Shown: positions 48,338-60,175 of the stretch, piece after piece
Numbering within the stretch: position 1 is the first letter of the stretch
Layout: the number at the start of each line of letters is the position of its first letter
NCBI RefSeq assembly: GCF_022376445.1
Contig: NW_025955024.1
Span: 1 to 64,000, forward strand
DNA: 64,000 nucleotides
Reading direction: 5' to 3'
DNA from: Fomitopsis serialis
Taxonomy: Eukaryota > Basidiomycota > Agaricomycetes > Polyporales > Fomitopsidaceae
Notes under the pieces: generated by a model
The model's input: only the letters and a program-made list of their open reading frames with translations
Databases searched by the model: none
What the model was told of the DNA's origin: nothing
Made by a program: the position numbers and the translations under genes

Positions 48338-49403
48338 TTACCTTGATCGACCGCAAATTTCCCATGGAAAACGTGCCTCAGGTGACGCTCGAGCGGGTAT
48401 CCTAGATGAGATCGCGACGGTTAAGTCTAGAAGGTGTTTAGCAACACACGCAGATCTTGGCCAGCGGTGTACTAATTCGTCGAACACTCCTCATGTTAGG
48501 CTGACACAGCCTCATCGTCGATATTTGAGACAGGAACGTCCAGGGAGCCACACAGAAGCCTTCGTGGGCGCTGGGGTCTAGCAGGAAGGCCACCCACAAC
48601 ATGCCTGTCCCTGAGCAGATCGCAGAGTCATCATACTGGATGCGCACCGGTCCGATGGAGACTATCAGCCAGGAGCCTGCAGAACCCAGGTCTTCTATGA
48701 TGACAGTGTTACTTCAGTGGAAGGCAACGCCGGGTGGCGTTTCGATATCGGCCAGAAGCGATACATCCCCGAAACTGAGGTTTGGACAACTTCATACGCG
48801 CCTGAATAGGTATGTATGTCAGTCATGCGTTTCTCGAACACGACACCTGAAATTTTCTGCCGGGTGCGACCCGGACTCACGCGAACCCCGAGGTCCTGGC
48901 ATTCGGATTTACAATAAGCTAAATCATGTAGGGAGCGCATGTGTTACAACGTATCTCAAATACGTACTATACCATGTAATTGTTATATGCTGCATACGAC
49001 CCATTGCAGTCGGAATGACCGGAGACCGGCGTAGCTTGAGCGTTCAGCTAGCACTTCCTTCGCCAACACTGACACGGGAAAGCAAATTATGACAACCACC
49101 TGTCATATAGTGTAGTTCGTCAATAACAAACGAATGGCGAGACTCAACAATCCATACCATATTCACTCGCTGCATCTGCTTGCGAATGCCGTAACACACC
49201 CGGTCAGAAGTGGACTGTCCCATGAGGCTCGGGGAAAGGATCGGCCATCGGGTAAGCACTGGTAGTAATCCTCCTGACGACGCTTGCAGGCCGCTGGGGA
49301 TGAAGAGCCACTCCGAGTCGATTCTTGTAGGTTTGCGCGCGGTCGCCTCGTATATATAAGAAGGCAGATTGATACCATGTAAGCCAACAAACCAGCGACG
49401 AAG
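48338..49403. other. 1.1 kb with one unexplained protein-like stretch
   Basis: No complete gene is recognised. A plus-strand frame at about 48617-48808 reads RVIILDAHRSDGDYQPGACR, then NAGWRFDIGQKRYIPETEVW, and ends at a stop. Its codon use looks coding, but I cannot place the family; it may be another relic. Confidence 0.35.
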
Positions 49404-49650
49404 ATGGGTTCTCACCCACAGAGCTACAAGGCGTATGCCTTCCTTGAGAAAGGCGGAGCTCTCAAGCGGGTCAACGTCCCTTGGAATGACCCAGACGCGG
49501 GACAGGTTGTCCTCAAGGTTCTCGCATGCGGCATCTGTGCCAGGTGAGTCCGTAAGGGAGCGTCATGTCTTTGAGCACGCAAGCTAATCAGGCCATGGAT
49601 GCAGTGACGAGATGGTCAAATACCAGATCTTACCGGGTGTCGACCATCGT
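49404..49650 (+). pseudogene. truncated zinc-type alcohol dehydrogenase
   Basis: Exon 1 (49404-49543) encodes MGSHPQSYKAYAFLEKGGAL and GQVVLKVLACGICAR, including the catalytic-zinc Cys of the ACGIC motif. Exon 2 begins at 49605 after a normal intron with SDEMVKYQILPGV. This is the first 60-odd residues of the GroES-like domain of fungal zinc alcohol dehydrogenases. Past about 49645 the similarity stops: no GHE motif and no Rossmann domain follow before the J-protein gene. The remaining 470 bases to 50122 hold nothing recognisable. It is a 5' fragment next to the transposon. Confidence 0.75.
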
Positions 49651-50122
49651 GATTCAGCCAGGTTTAGGGCTGTCCTTATCCCATAACTTAGGACGAATCA
49701 CTCACCCTGCGACGAGCGAACAATGTATTGACAAGTTTTCTATGGTTTCTCAATGATATCAGCATGCGACGTTGAAAAACATCCACACGCTCGATGCATC
49801 TTCCCGGTGTGTGGCTGTTGCGCTATTTCTGGATGTCCATCGTAAGCAAACGGAGGCCAGCATGCGAGGTATGACTTACCCACGCCTTTGAGAACGTACC
49901 CGCCAAGCACCTTTATTGCGGTGAGCCTTGACATGAGAGTAGAACAATGCGTGAATGACGTCGAGAGCCGGATGATCAAACGGCCTTCAAACACGGAGCA
50001 GTCTAGAGAACCTTTCTATCAGACCACAACACTGGTATCAATACACTGGGGCTATTCAGTCTTGTTGAAGCAGGCTCCGAACTCGATGGGATGTGAGATT
50101 ATAATACAAAACAATTCCTCCC

Positions 50123-51667
50123 TCACAGCGACTGCGAACGTCCACGCACGTACCCCAATGATGTGCCCACCGCTACCTTAGCCATCTTGAACGGCGAAGT
50201 AGGCAGCCGCCTCATCGGGGTACGACTGGGCTCCGGAGGCGGCGATGGCGTCGGCGAAAGCATACCCGTCTCCGAGCGTTTCATGGGCGGCTTCTCTTTT
50301 TCCTGCGCCGCCTTCCGCCTGCGCTCAACGGCATTGTCGACGGCGCTCTTGAGCGGCCCACCATCCGCGAGCTGGCCTTCGATGACCATATGCTCCATCT
50401 CGCTGGCGAGCATGTCCATGATTTCGTCTGCGGGGCGGTCGCAGGGCGTTGGGACGGCGAATGTGGCGTTCGAGGGTGTGGTGTGCGTTTGTGGGCCGTG
50501 TACGGAGTGGAGCTCGGTATGGATTTGCTGAGTAGCTAGATATGGGACGTCAGCGGTGATAAGAGGGCAAGCAAACTGATGCTCACCATCGCGGTTGATC
50601 ATCGAAGCCAAGAAATATATTCGCTGGAGCAGCGCTTGGAATTGCGCAGAGTCGATATCTTCTCGCGAAGAAGGGAATAGCACGGGAGCCACCTGAGACA
50701 ACGCAGCCGACGAGAAGATGAATAGTGAGTGCAGGAAGCGGACATGCTGCCATGCGACGCGACGAGGCCAAAGGACGGCGAGGAAGCCTACACGGGACGT
50801 TGAGCCAGGCTCAGACAGGAAGACAGATGAGAGTGAGTCCGGAGGCGACAACGATGGGCCCAGTATGCACTTCAGTTCATAGGCGAGCATTCCAGCAAAC
50901 AGTAGGTAGCGCCACTAAGAGGCCGTGTGAGTCAGCGAAAAGGGCCCCGGTGAATAAGTGACGTACGAATGCGACATCACTCGGTTTGCCTATGGACGAG
51001 TAGAGCAACAAGCTGCAGGCAGAAACGATGTAGAATCCCGCCGATTGCATGAGCCCTTGTCGAACATACTCGCGCAGCGTTGTACAATGAGACCATTGCA
51101 GAACATCCGGACCGAACCTGTAATACATAGCATGAGCTGAGCCCCATCTCTATAACGTTGAAGTCGACTAACCTATCATATGCAAATCGTGTCGTGGGGT
51201 TCTTCAGCGCCTCGAATGCGTCACGCACGTTGATAAACAGCGCTTCGCCTTGAGGACCCACACGATCTGGATGATACCTCCGTGCAAACTGTCGGAAGGC
51301 CAACTTCAAAGCATTCTCGTCCGCGCCGGGGTCCACGGCAAGCATTTCATAGTAATTCGGAGGCAGAGACGATGCGGCTTGGTGGAAGGTGTAGAAGAGG
51401 TAGCTGATGACTGTAATGGCGTATACATAGCGATAATGGCGGAAATACAGCGGGGAATTGGGAGGAGGTGCAGGGCGACCGGAAAGGGCAGGGTAGAATC
51501 GATGGAAAATGGGCAACAACTTGCTGGTTGCGAGATGCGGCAGGTATGACCAGCCAATCAGGTAGAGTATTGCTGAAAGCATGGCAATCTAAATGAGAGT
51601 CAGTATACGAGAAACTCTTTGATGCTCATACGAGAATGAGGGAACGCTCAGGATGGGCAATACCCAT
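50123..51667 (-). CDS. membrane-bound J-domain protein (DnaJ/Hsp40)
   Basis: Five exons (51632-51667, 51173-51588, 50967-51117, 50587-50914, 50123-50535) give about 447 residues. The short first exon MGIAHPERSLIL joins in frame to IAMLSAILYLIGWSYLPHLA; starting at the internal ATG 51582 would shorten the protein by 14 residues. Membrane segments lie at about 15-35 and 60-80 (YAITVISYLFYTF). The J domain starts near residue 90 (NYYEMLAVDPGADENALKLA) with the HPD motif at about 118 (RYHPDRVG), so Hsp70 stimulation is expected. Further hydrophobic segments follow, then a soluble Pro-rich tail (PTPSPPPEPSRTPMRRLP). Like ER J-proteins with multiple spans, it probably recruits Hsp70 at the ER membrane; the side is not certain. 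Confidence 0.88.
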
Positions 51668-52886
51668 ATGCTTGTGATCTCTTGCCTCCGTCTCCGAGCA
51701 TGCTCCTGCATATGCATCCGTGCCTGCCACTTTTATGCACCGCACCACACACATGGGCATATATCTCGAGCCCAGGTGCTTGTAGCAGTGCAACCACTAA
51801 TGAGTGGAAGTCTCGCTCGTGAGATAACCACATCTGAAGACCGCTCAGCACAGAGTAAGTCTCGTCTGTGAAAGCTTGGCTTCCAGAGCGCGGCCACGCC
51901 GTCGTGACTCGTCCATGGACAATGGCCACACGGCGGGCCCTTTGTAGACTCGGCCTTTGCTCGCGGGCCTTGAATCTTTCGACCGCACAAGCCAATATGG
52001 GAGTCTTGTCTACATATGATGTAGGTCCGGCCTTAAGGCGTGCTACGGTGACCTCGTGAGGTAGCACGTCGGGTTTCGAACACATCGGGGGCTCAGATGC
52101 ATGCGGTAGCACCACGCTCGAATGCGGAGTCGACCCTTTTACTTGGACATCTTTGCGCTTAAGACCCGATGCCAGACTCACCTGTGTGGACACTACCACG
52201 TCGTTCCCGAGTACCTACTCTCCAGGTGAATTTGCGGGCAACGATGATAGACCTTGCACGTCGATTTGCGTCGCTCAAGCGGCACTAGTCTTCATGACAG
52301 CTTTGATAGACTTCAAGCGTGGACAGGCGTGGGAGGTCTGTGGGGGTGGTTCAAAGCTGGGCGGTGTACTGGAGACTGGGATTATAACATGGAGAATCAA
52401 GTAGAGTGTGGAGAGACCCAGAGGCCCGGGGTTGGTGGCAGACGGTGTGGCGCGAGGTCGCGCGCCTCAAGTATTCAAGTACAGTAACGCAGTTACGTAA
52501 ATAAGAACTTAAGTAGTTCCGATATACTTATGTGCTTAAGCCTTACTTACATAATAGAACGCTGATTTAGGTGTTACGCATATCACGTGAGCTCGCATGC
52601 ACAGCCTCGTCCGTAACCTCGAAGTTCACAAGTCCTTACGGCGACGAGCAGGGTCACGAACAGAAGTACAAGATCGCTGTATAGTTGATTTTGCAGTGAG
52701 GCAAGTGATATCCAGCGTGCTCTCCGCAGAACCCATACATTCGGGACCCATACATATATGGTAAGTACGCAACGCCAGGCCGACTCATCTGCAGAAAGGC
52801 ACACTATCTGACAGTATGAAACCGAACAGCGAGCTGCGCGGTGCAGATGAGATATGCCCTGGGTGGCATCCAGGCGAACCGAACTC
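51668..52886. promoter_or_regulatory. 1.2 kb divergent promoter region
   Basis: It lies between the J-protein gene (leftward) and the calpain gene (rightward). A 183 codon minus-strand frame at 51648-52199 has no support. An AT-rich patch at 52470-52560 is full of small palindromes (GTAACGCAGTTAC; ACTTAAGT), a possible regulatory or nucleosome-free zone. Confidence 0.45.
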
Positions 52887-55800
52887 ATGCTACAAGAAGC
52901 CGAGGTGAGCACGTCTGAGAGCTTGAAGTCTGCATGTGGCTCATGTCCCACAAACTCACACAGACAACATATTCCAAGGCCGCCAAGAGTGAATTGCATG
53001 GCGACTTTGATCGGGCATTTGGACTCTACGTGAAGGCGGCCGAAGCCTTCCTGCACTTGGGTCAGATCAGTGATGATGCACGACAACGTTCTCGCTGCAA
53101 AGACCACGCTGCAAAGGCGTTAGAACGTGCAGAGAAGATTAGGCAGGCTCGGCCGGAATTGAGACCGCCCACAAGACATCATTTCGCCGAGCGTATGTCC
53201 GTACTTCTGTGACTCCATCGTGAGTATTGACGATCCGATGCGGTTGCAGAAGAACAATTGTATGTGTTGAGGAAGTCGTCCCTTGTGAATAATGTTCGCT
53301 TCTCCCTGTGGGACGAAGACGCAACTATGACGCGCGACACAAGGTAAATCCTCACGTCAATGTATCGGAGGTCGTTCGCTGATCCGGCGGCATGGCATCT
53401 CTAGGCACCCCGCGCTATCGCCTGACCAACGGCGACATTCAGCGGTCTGGAACAAGGTTGATATCAGCCAAGTGGGTCTGGCAAGCTCACCTCTCGAGCC
53501 GCAAGATATCGCCCAACATATCGTCACGGATTGCTCCGTATGTGGTGCAATAGCCGTGTGTATATGTCATAATCAGCGCTTTCAAACCGAGGTGAATCTC
53601 AATGTGTGGTCTTGGCATGCAGCTTCTGACTTCCCCTGGCGTCTCAAGCTCGGTCAGTCATGTTTGCATCCGGAGGAAGGCAGCCAGTCAGCCCAGGAAT
53701 CGAGCTCTGTCATCTATCACGTTCGTCTGCTATTCAATGGAGCATACCGACGCGTAGGTACCCGCTGTTCGGAACATTTGCACCCCACTCATCATAGGTC
53801 GATTAGATATGTAGGGAAGATCCCGTAGATCCTCCTCAGCCGTTCCTGACCGCAATCAATGCCAGCTATCGACGACCAGCTCCCCCAATATCCTGACAGA
53901 ACCCTCTTGTGTCTATCTACGGGTAACAAACGACAAACTTGGCCATCACTCCTGGAGAAGGCGGTGCGTGGTTCTTCACGAACTCTAGCGAGCTGTAGTC
54001 CTGATGCAAGACGTAGTACATGAAGCTCATGGGTGGCTATGACTTCCCTGGCTCGTAAGTCGTTTCTGCCGCCCATGAGAACCATTGCCTATATCGATTA
54101 TATTTCCAGTGATTCATGTGTAGACCTACAGTAAGGCCCGAGCGTGAGAGGAGTTCCCATTGAACCTAACTGCGTCTTGGCAGCGCGCTCGCGGGATGGG
54201 TACCCGAACATGTGAATCTGAGATCGTAAGTAGGCGTCTCATCCGGGGTCCTCGGTTGACAGTACGTTCTTAATTGCAGCTCGACTTCTCAACGGGAGCG
54301 CTTGTGGGCCCGCATCTCACAGGGCTTTTATAACGGTATGGAAAAGTTGCCTCCGGGATTGTCGCTCATGATATTCGCTCAGGCTCATGCATGCTCACCC
54401 TGGGAACTGGCGAGAATGCCAGTGGTCTATGTTGGGACGATATTTGCCTACTTCCTGCTCACTGCTATGCCATCATTGGTAGCGAAAATCGTCTGTGGCC
54501 TTTACGTATGCTGATTAGTCCTCCCAGACGTTTCATCAAGCCCCAGCAAGCGGGAGATGACCATTCTAGACTCCTGGGCTCACTCGGGGTCCGGCCTTAT
54601 GAACGGGCATGACTCTGATCCTAAGCGGGAATCGACAAGTCAGCGTACATCCAGCGTGTCTCAGAACACCTTGTTGATGATATCATCTATACGCAGACAC
54701 CTTCAAGCTTTCGTGGGACGCAGTATGCAACATCTTCGACGGTGTCTATCTTAGTTGGGATCCAGGTATATTGAACGCCAAATTACGTTCCATGGAACAT
54801 GGACAGCCGGAACCATGTCCCTCAAAGAAGATGCTGCGTACTGTGCGCACCTATTTGACCTGGTTTCAAATCAAACCGACTTATCCTGTCCCTATCCAGC
54901 ATGCCACTTTCAGCTGCAGTTGCGAACAGGGATCAGTAAGGCCCAACGAGGTGACGAAGACATCTGGGTGCAGTTGACGCGCCATGTCTCGGATACCCGG
55001 CGCACCTCCGAGTACATTTCTCTGCTTGTAATGGCGATGAAGAGCCGAGTCGATCGTCTCTGGAAATCAACCCCTCGACGTTGAAGGTGAGTACGTTGAC
55101 ATTACGTCGAGGACACTGGATCATATGATCCCGCAGGGTGAATATACCAACAACCTTCATACCCTCGTAAGTTATACTTCAGATCAACATGACTAACATT
55201 GACGATAACTCAGGTGCGATACACCGCGTCGCAAGCCGATCAGGTGTTGCATCTAGTGGCTGCTTACGAAGGACGACTGAGCGAAGTCGGCTTCACTATC
55301 ACTGTGTATCTAATACGGATGTGTCTGGATAGAGAGATACCAAGGCGATGTACTCGAAGGAGGTTAGTCGAATAATCGCGCCCGTCCTCGACCATGCTCA
55401 CGAGATAACACAGTTTGACGGAGAGTTCGGCTCCAGAATGCTGGCGGCCACCATGGTCATCCGACGTTCATGGACAATCCTCAGTATACCTACGAATATA
55501 CCCGGGAGAGTCACCATCGGCCGCAAATACCAAAGCCGCCACGTCAATCGTCCTGCAAAGCTCCAGACATATCCCAATCAACGTCTCGCTAGTGTGGTCA
55601 AGGGAGAGCGTATTGCCGAGTGAGTGACAGTGTACTCGGCGTTGATCGAGCTAACGATCATCCTAAGGATGGGTCACAATGAGTTGGCTGCGCACTCCGG
55701 TCCATATGGCTTCGGGTACGCGAACGTGGCGCGTGACCTGTCGGGTGTGTCCTATCACTTCGGGTCCCAGTTCACTCTAACATGGTTCCTCGCTAGCGGG

Positions 55801-56416
55801 CGACTACACTCTCGTCTTATCCTCTTTTGAACCGCAGCAACTTGGATCGTTCAAGCTACGCGTGGAGAGCCAATCACGTTTCGAGCTCACGCCCATATCT
55901 CAGGAAGGCGCCGGCATGTTCAACAAGGTCATACGTGGGGCGTGGTATGTGGAAATGCGGCATATGGTATCGTTGTTGTACAAAGCTCAACTGTGAGTTC
56001 GCAGGACCACGGAGACCGCCGGCGGGGGTCCAAGCTCGAGTCGGTACGCAACAAACCCGCTCTACGAAGTGCAGGTCGACACAACCACACAACTCAAGTA
56101 CGCCTTCCTGCATATCCCTCCAGATCCTCACTCACCCCGCCCGCACTCCAGAGTACGGCTGCAACTCTTGGAGACCACCCCGCCCGCCTCTATCAATGTC
56201 TCCCTCTTCGAGCACAAGGCGCCTCGCAACTCGCTGAAAACAACGTCGGGGACCGTACTCCGATGGCGTCGCAGGCGTAGCCACGCCGCAGGTCGCGCTG
56301 CAGCCAGGCACATACCACGTCGTGCCTCGACGTATAACCCTGGGCTGCTTCGCGCGTTCAAGCTCATATTCTACAGCAGCGCCGCGGTCAAGGTCTCTGC
56401 GGTCACGCGTGCCTGA
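52887..56416 (+). pseudogene. PalB/Rim13 calpain-like cysteine protease, broken by about seven single-base indels
   Basis: Many exons follow ATG 52887 (MLQEAE joined to TTYSKAAKSELHGDFDRAFG), an MIT domain that binds ESCRT-III. The calpain core has the catalytic Cys in HIVTDCSVCGAIAVC, then HVRLLFNGAYRR, YMKLMGGYDFPGS joined to SDSCVDLHALAGWVPEHV, the catalytic His in CLLPAHCYAIIG, and MTILDSWAH. C2-like domains follow: LTRHVSDTRRTSEYISLLV, GSFKLRVESQSRFELTPISQ and SRYATNPLYEVQV. PalB/Rim13 processes the transcription factor PacC/Rim101 in the ambient-pH pathway. The frame is intact to about 54790. It then needs corrections near 54793, 55029, 55436, 55485, 55610, 56250 and 56330, several in short homopolymers. 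Coding quality continues across each, so either consensus error or a very young pseudogene fits. Confidence 0.8.
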
Positions 56417-56437
56417 TGTGACTTACGTTGGCTGCAG

Positions 56438-58170
56438 TCATTCCACACCTCGCTGGCGGCGGAAGGAGGGCGACGTGAGGATGTATTCGTTCACACGTTT
56501 GAGTGTAGCTCGAGAAGGGTTGGCCTCCGGCCTGCTCGATATGATCCACTGTAGCTTTGTACTGATGGACCGTTTCGTCGCCGTATTTCCTAGTCAAGAA
56601 TTGTAACTCAGTTGCGACATGCATTGTGCCGATAGACCTACGCAATGTATCCCGTTCCCCGGTGTAGCCACAAACGCGCCTTTGTCGTCGAAGAAGAGCT
56701 GGAGCGCCGCGAGAGCGACGCCCACGCTTGCGTCCTGGCCGTTGTCGCAGCAGACGCAGACGCAGTCTCCTCTGGATAGGCAGCCTCGATGAACGCCATG
56801 GATCGAGAAGGATAGTCTGCAGGTAGAGTATCTGCTCCTTCCTGCCCTCTGCCATATGCAGCCTGAGGACGTTGTCTGCCTCGGTAGCATCCCCTTGCGA
56901 TACCGGAGAGGCGCTAACGATCAGGAAGAAGAGCTGGATAGCTGAGCCTGGCAGGGAACGAGGGAAGTCACAGGGTATATCCGCCATTGAACTGATCAGG
57001 ATGCGCCCGCCGACTTGCACGATAGGTGTGGGCTTGTTTGACCACTGCTGCTGCGACTGCTTCGCGCCGATCGGCCTCAGGAGTGAGCTGATCAGCTCTG
57101 GCAACTCCGATCGACTGCTCTGCATTAGTTCGTCTTTGGTGTCCAAAACAGCTTCGGCGTAAGCCCCTGTGTCCATGGGTCAGCCCTTATCGGGACTCCT
57201 CCGTCGGCCGTGCTTACCAGTCCCCATAGCTCGTGATCGTCGCCTGAGCCTTGCACGTAGATGAACCCGTTCGAACGCCGTTCCATACCCTCTTGGATCT
57301 GTTTGGATGCGGAGACGCATATACGGGGTAGAATGGTTGAGTGGGACTGGCATCCAGGCTCGGAAAAACGGATGTCGACGGTGTGATCCACAATGGGTGC
57401 AACGGGCGTTGCAGATCCGACAAGATGTACGAGGAATTCTGTTTGCTCGCCGTCAGATCTCGTACATCAACAGAGGACAGGGGACATTACCACTAGCGAA
57501 TCCACCCATCCGTCCAATCGAGCTTCGATCTGTGACTCTCTTGTGCGCTAACGGTCCCGAATGGGCAGTACAGCTCCAGATCCCAGTCGACTTTGTGTCT
57601 GTCTGGATACTCCGCTGGACGGCGCGATTGATGACTGCACACCAGATCGGGACCGTCTTCGACAGCGCATCGGGAATACGCTTTCCGGAACGTGTTGAGT
57701 CGACCAATATCATCCTGTCACAGGCGTCCATATCGGTAAAGCTTCTCCTATAGGGGATGGTCGGCTCACCCTCCTTCCGACACGATCATGGAAGCAGATG
57801 GAGATTTGGTCGCCTCAAGTTGAAGCTCCAGTTCCCAAAGTGTCCATCGTGGACTTGAAGTAGGCTGGCTCTTGTCTGGCCTTTGGATTTCAGTCATAAT
57901 GTATTCCGCCGGCAACCCGAAGGAGCAACACGCACCATCTGTGGGTCAACATACCAGAGCCCACAGCGTTGATTGGCTGATCTCGGCGTCAACAATCATG
58001 TTTGGAGGCATTAGAGTTGCAGGAGCTGGGACGCACGCAAGATCGGCAGATGGGGATAGGTGATCGTACTGTCTTCACGAAGTCGATGTCTTCTGAAATT
58101 GAGTGTAGACGGTTATGGATGTCCAGCGATTCCTTCCTGAGGTGATTCAACGCTACAGATTTTCCTCCAT
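56438..58170 (-). pseudogene. RIT1-type initiator tRNA ribosylphosphate transferase, broken by single-base indels
   Basis: The protein can be followed along its whole length in changing frames. It starts at MEEN (58168-58170), then LNHLRKESLDIHNRLHSI, SEDIDFVKTVRS, RCGLWYVDPQM, PAYFKST, WSFNLRRPNLHLLP, ILVDSTRSGKRIPDALSKTV with PIWCAVINRAV, SDLQRPLHPLWITPSTSVFP, RRSNGFIYVQGSGDDHELWG, ELMQSSRSELPELIS, and the phosphatase-like loop CCDNGQDASVGVALAALQLF. It ends LQWIISSRPEANPSRATLKR. RIT1 modifies A64 of initiator tRNA with ribosyl phosphate and so keeps it out of elongation. At least six single-base losses (for example near 58155, 58065, 57865, 57785, 57615 and 57150) interrupt it. The gene is convergent with the calpain, 21 bases apart, and shares its indel density. 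Confidence 0.8.
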
Positions 58171-60175
58171 GGAGGCCGAGAACCTCCTCTGTTTCGCCCT
58201 GGGGTGACGAGAGTTTGTTTGTCCAGTCAGTCATGACGAAGTGCCCCCGAAGGCACAGCTCTATATCAGAGTTCGTCGTGGTGACTCGCTCACGTCGGCA
58301 AGTCAGCACACTTCACAGGACGAAGATTGTGGCGGGATACCTTACCAAGATCAAGTATCAAGAATCCGAATAGTAGAAACACGGCAGAGACGTTTTGAAC
58401 GTGAGGAAGCGCGATTAGTTGAACTTGGGATGCTACTCTGGACCTGAATTACGAGTTGGGCGTCAGACCAGCGCACTTTGCGTGACGATACACAGGTGGC
58501 CAAGAATTAATACATACCTGAAACGGCGTATAGTCAGTTTCTTGAATGGCGACTTATAATCCTGGAAATATCTCTGTTCAATCCAAGATCGGTATCAAGC
58601 GAGTTGAGCGATGGAGTTCAACGTTTGGCAATGAGACGCTCTGGATCGAGATGGACGCCACAGGCGCTGGCGGATCTCGATCCTAATTATCGGTGCCTGC
58701 TGCGCTCGGTGATTATCAAATTGGACTTGTCGTCGACGTCTAGCTACTTATGGCAACATTTATCGCTGCTGGTATCGACGAAACCCTGTTCACTTACAAA
58801 CGAATGTCGGTCTCGAGCATACAATTCCATACCAATGATTCCGTCCACTAGTACTCCTTCAATTTAAATTCTCAAGAAATGATCAAGCACGCCACATATG
58901 ACCATAGGTGGGCGCGAATCCCTTCCCCGACACCGCGGCTGCACTGAGTAACAGAGTCGTCTTATCAATTCGTGGACATACTCAGACAGCTTTGGTCCCA
59001 GTCGTTGCTCATCTATGGTTAGCGGAAACATTGAGGTTAGTACATGCTGTAGATGCCTCACAGATGGCCCTCTCTACTAGTATGCATTGTAGGCTTGACA
59101 TATCGACGTCGCGGCCGACTCGGGTCATTCTGCACCGTGAGGCTGTGCAGAAAATTAGAAGAGCACCCTCGGCCGCGGTATGTATGCCTGCCACGGGCAG
59201 GGATACTGATCACTTGCTCATGTCTTGCCAAGTGAACCAATATCCAGGCTCTAACTTGAATGCACTAGATGCTAAGTAATCCACATGAGGCTACCGCTTT
59301 TCCGCGAGTACATGGGCAGTGTCGAGCATTCCATCAAAATTCAGGACTACATATACAGAACCTACTAGGCTACCAGTAAATTATTCTGGCAGTGGTCACC
59401 ATCCATCCGGGATCTCGGCTGCCCATGGTACTCGGTCAGTCGAGCACCATTGGCTCAATTCAGGGCCTTACCATAATATACGCACACTCATTGACTCATG
59501 CAATTTGCATCTACTCAATGGTATCCTTGCCTTGTGATGAATTGCAGACTTCAGCCCATGGTGCTCGACTGACCGAGTGCCATGGGCGGCCGAGATCCCG
59601 GCCCGATACAGTAGCATAACCCGGCACAGAGTACAAGTGTCAGTAACCAATACGCTCAGTCTCTCCCTAGTAATCACCCACGCTTGCTGCGAGCACGTCT
59701 CAAGGACGGATATTAGAGTAATCCATCACCTAATCAGTGCATATTGAATAACGGCTAGAGGCTCGAGACGCCGAGTCAGAACCAGGCTGTGAAGAGAAAC
59801 GTGAAGTGTTGAAGGGCGTATGTAGATCGTAGGCCCAGGATCAAAGTAAATGAGGAGGATGCCATGTGCCTTGGATTGCTTGTCAGCTTTCCCAGACCAC
59901 CCGAATTCGGACTTCTGCTGCCGTCCTGTGGCCGCCCATACCAAAGGTGCGGCCCAAATCAACCAACGAGACGCGTGCTACCCTCCATGTCAAACAATTA
60001 GTCCGAGAGAAATGGACTATGACACGCATGACGCAAGAGCGATGACCTCGCCTCGCACGCTGCGACGATCTGTATATTAAGCGGCACGGATCTGGAGATG
60101 CGAAACCCCGCGCACGATCTCAGGTCCTAACCGTTGCCTCGGAAGCGAGCCCTCGCCACTCGGCTCTCGATCACC
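58171..60175. other. 2.0 kb intergenic with an inverted-repeat element
   Basis: No gene is recognised. It holds the inverted repeat at 59407-59601 and, at its right end, the promoter of the FAD monooxygenase. No family match is seen in the short ORFs. Confidence 0.55.
59407..59601. repeat. inverted-repeat (MITE-like or foldback) element
   Basis: Two 49 base arms (59407-59455 and 59553-59601) match in reverse complement at 46 of 49 positions and share CCGGGATCTCGGC at the outer ends. The 97 base spacer contains a further palindrome (ATGCAATTTGCAT). No clear target duplication is visible at the outer ends. It could fold into a long hairpin if transcribed. Confidence 0.85.

Noticed and set aside
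51648..52199. 183 codon minus-strand ORF upstream of the J-protein
   Set aside because: No family features; the J-protein's own first exon at 51632-51667 and upstream region explain the position.
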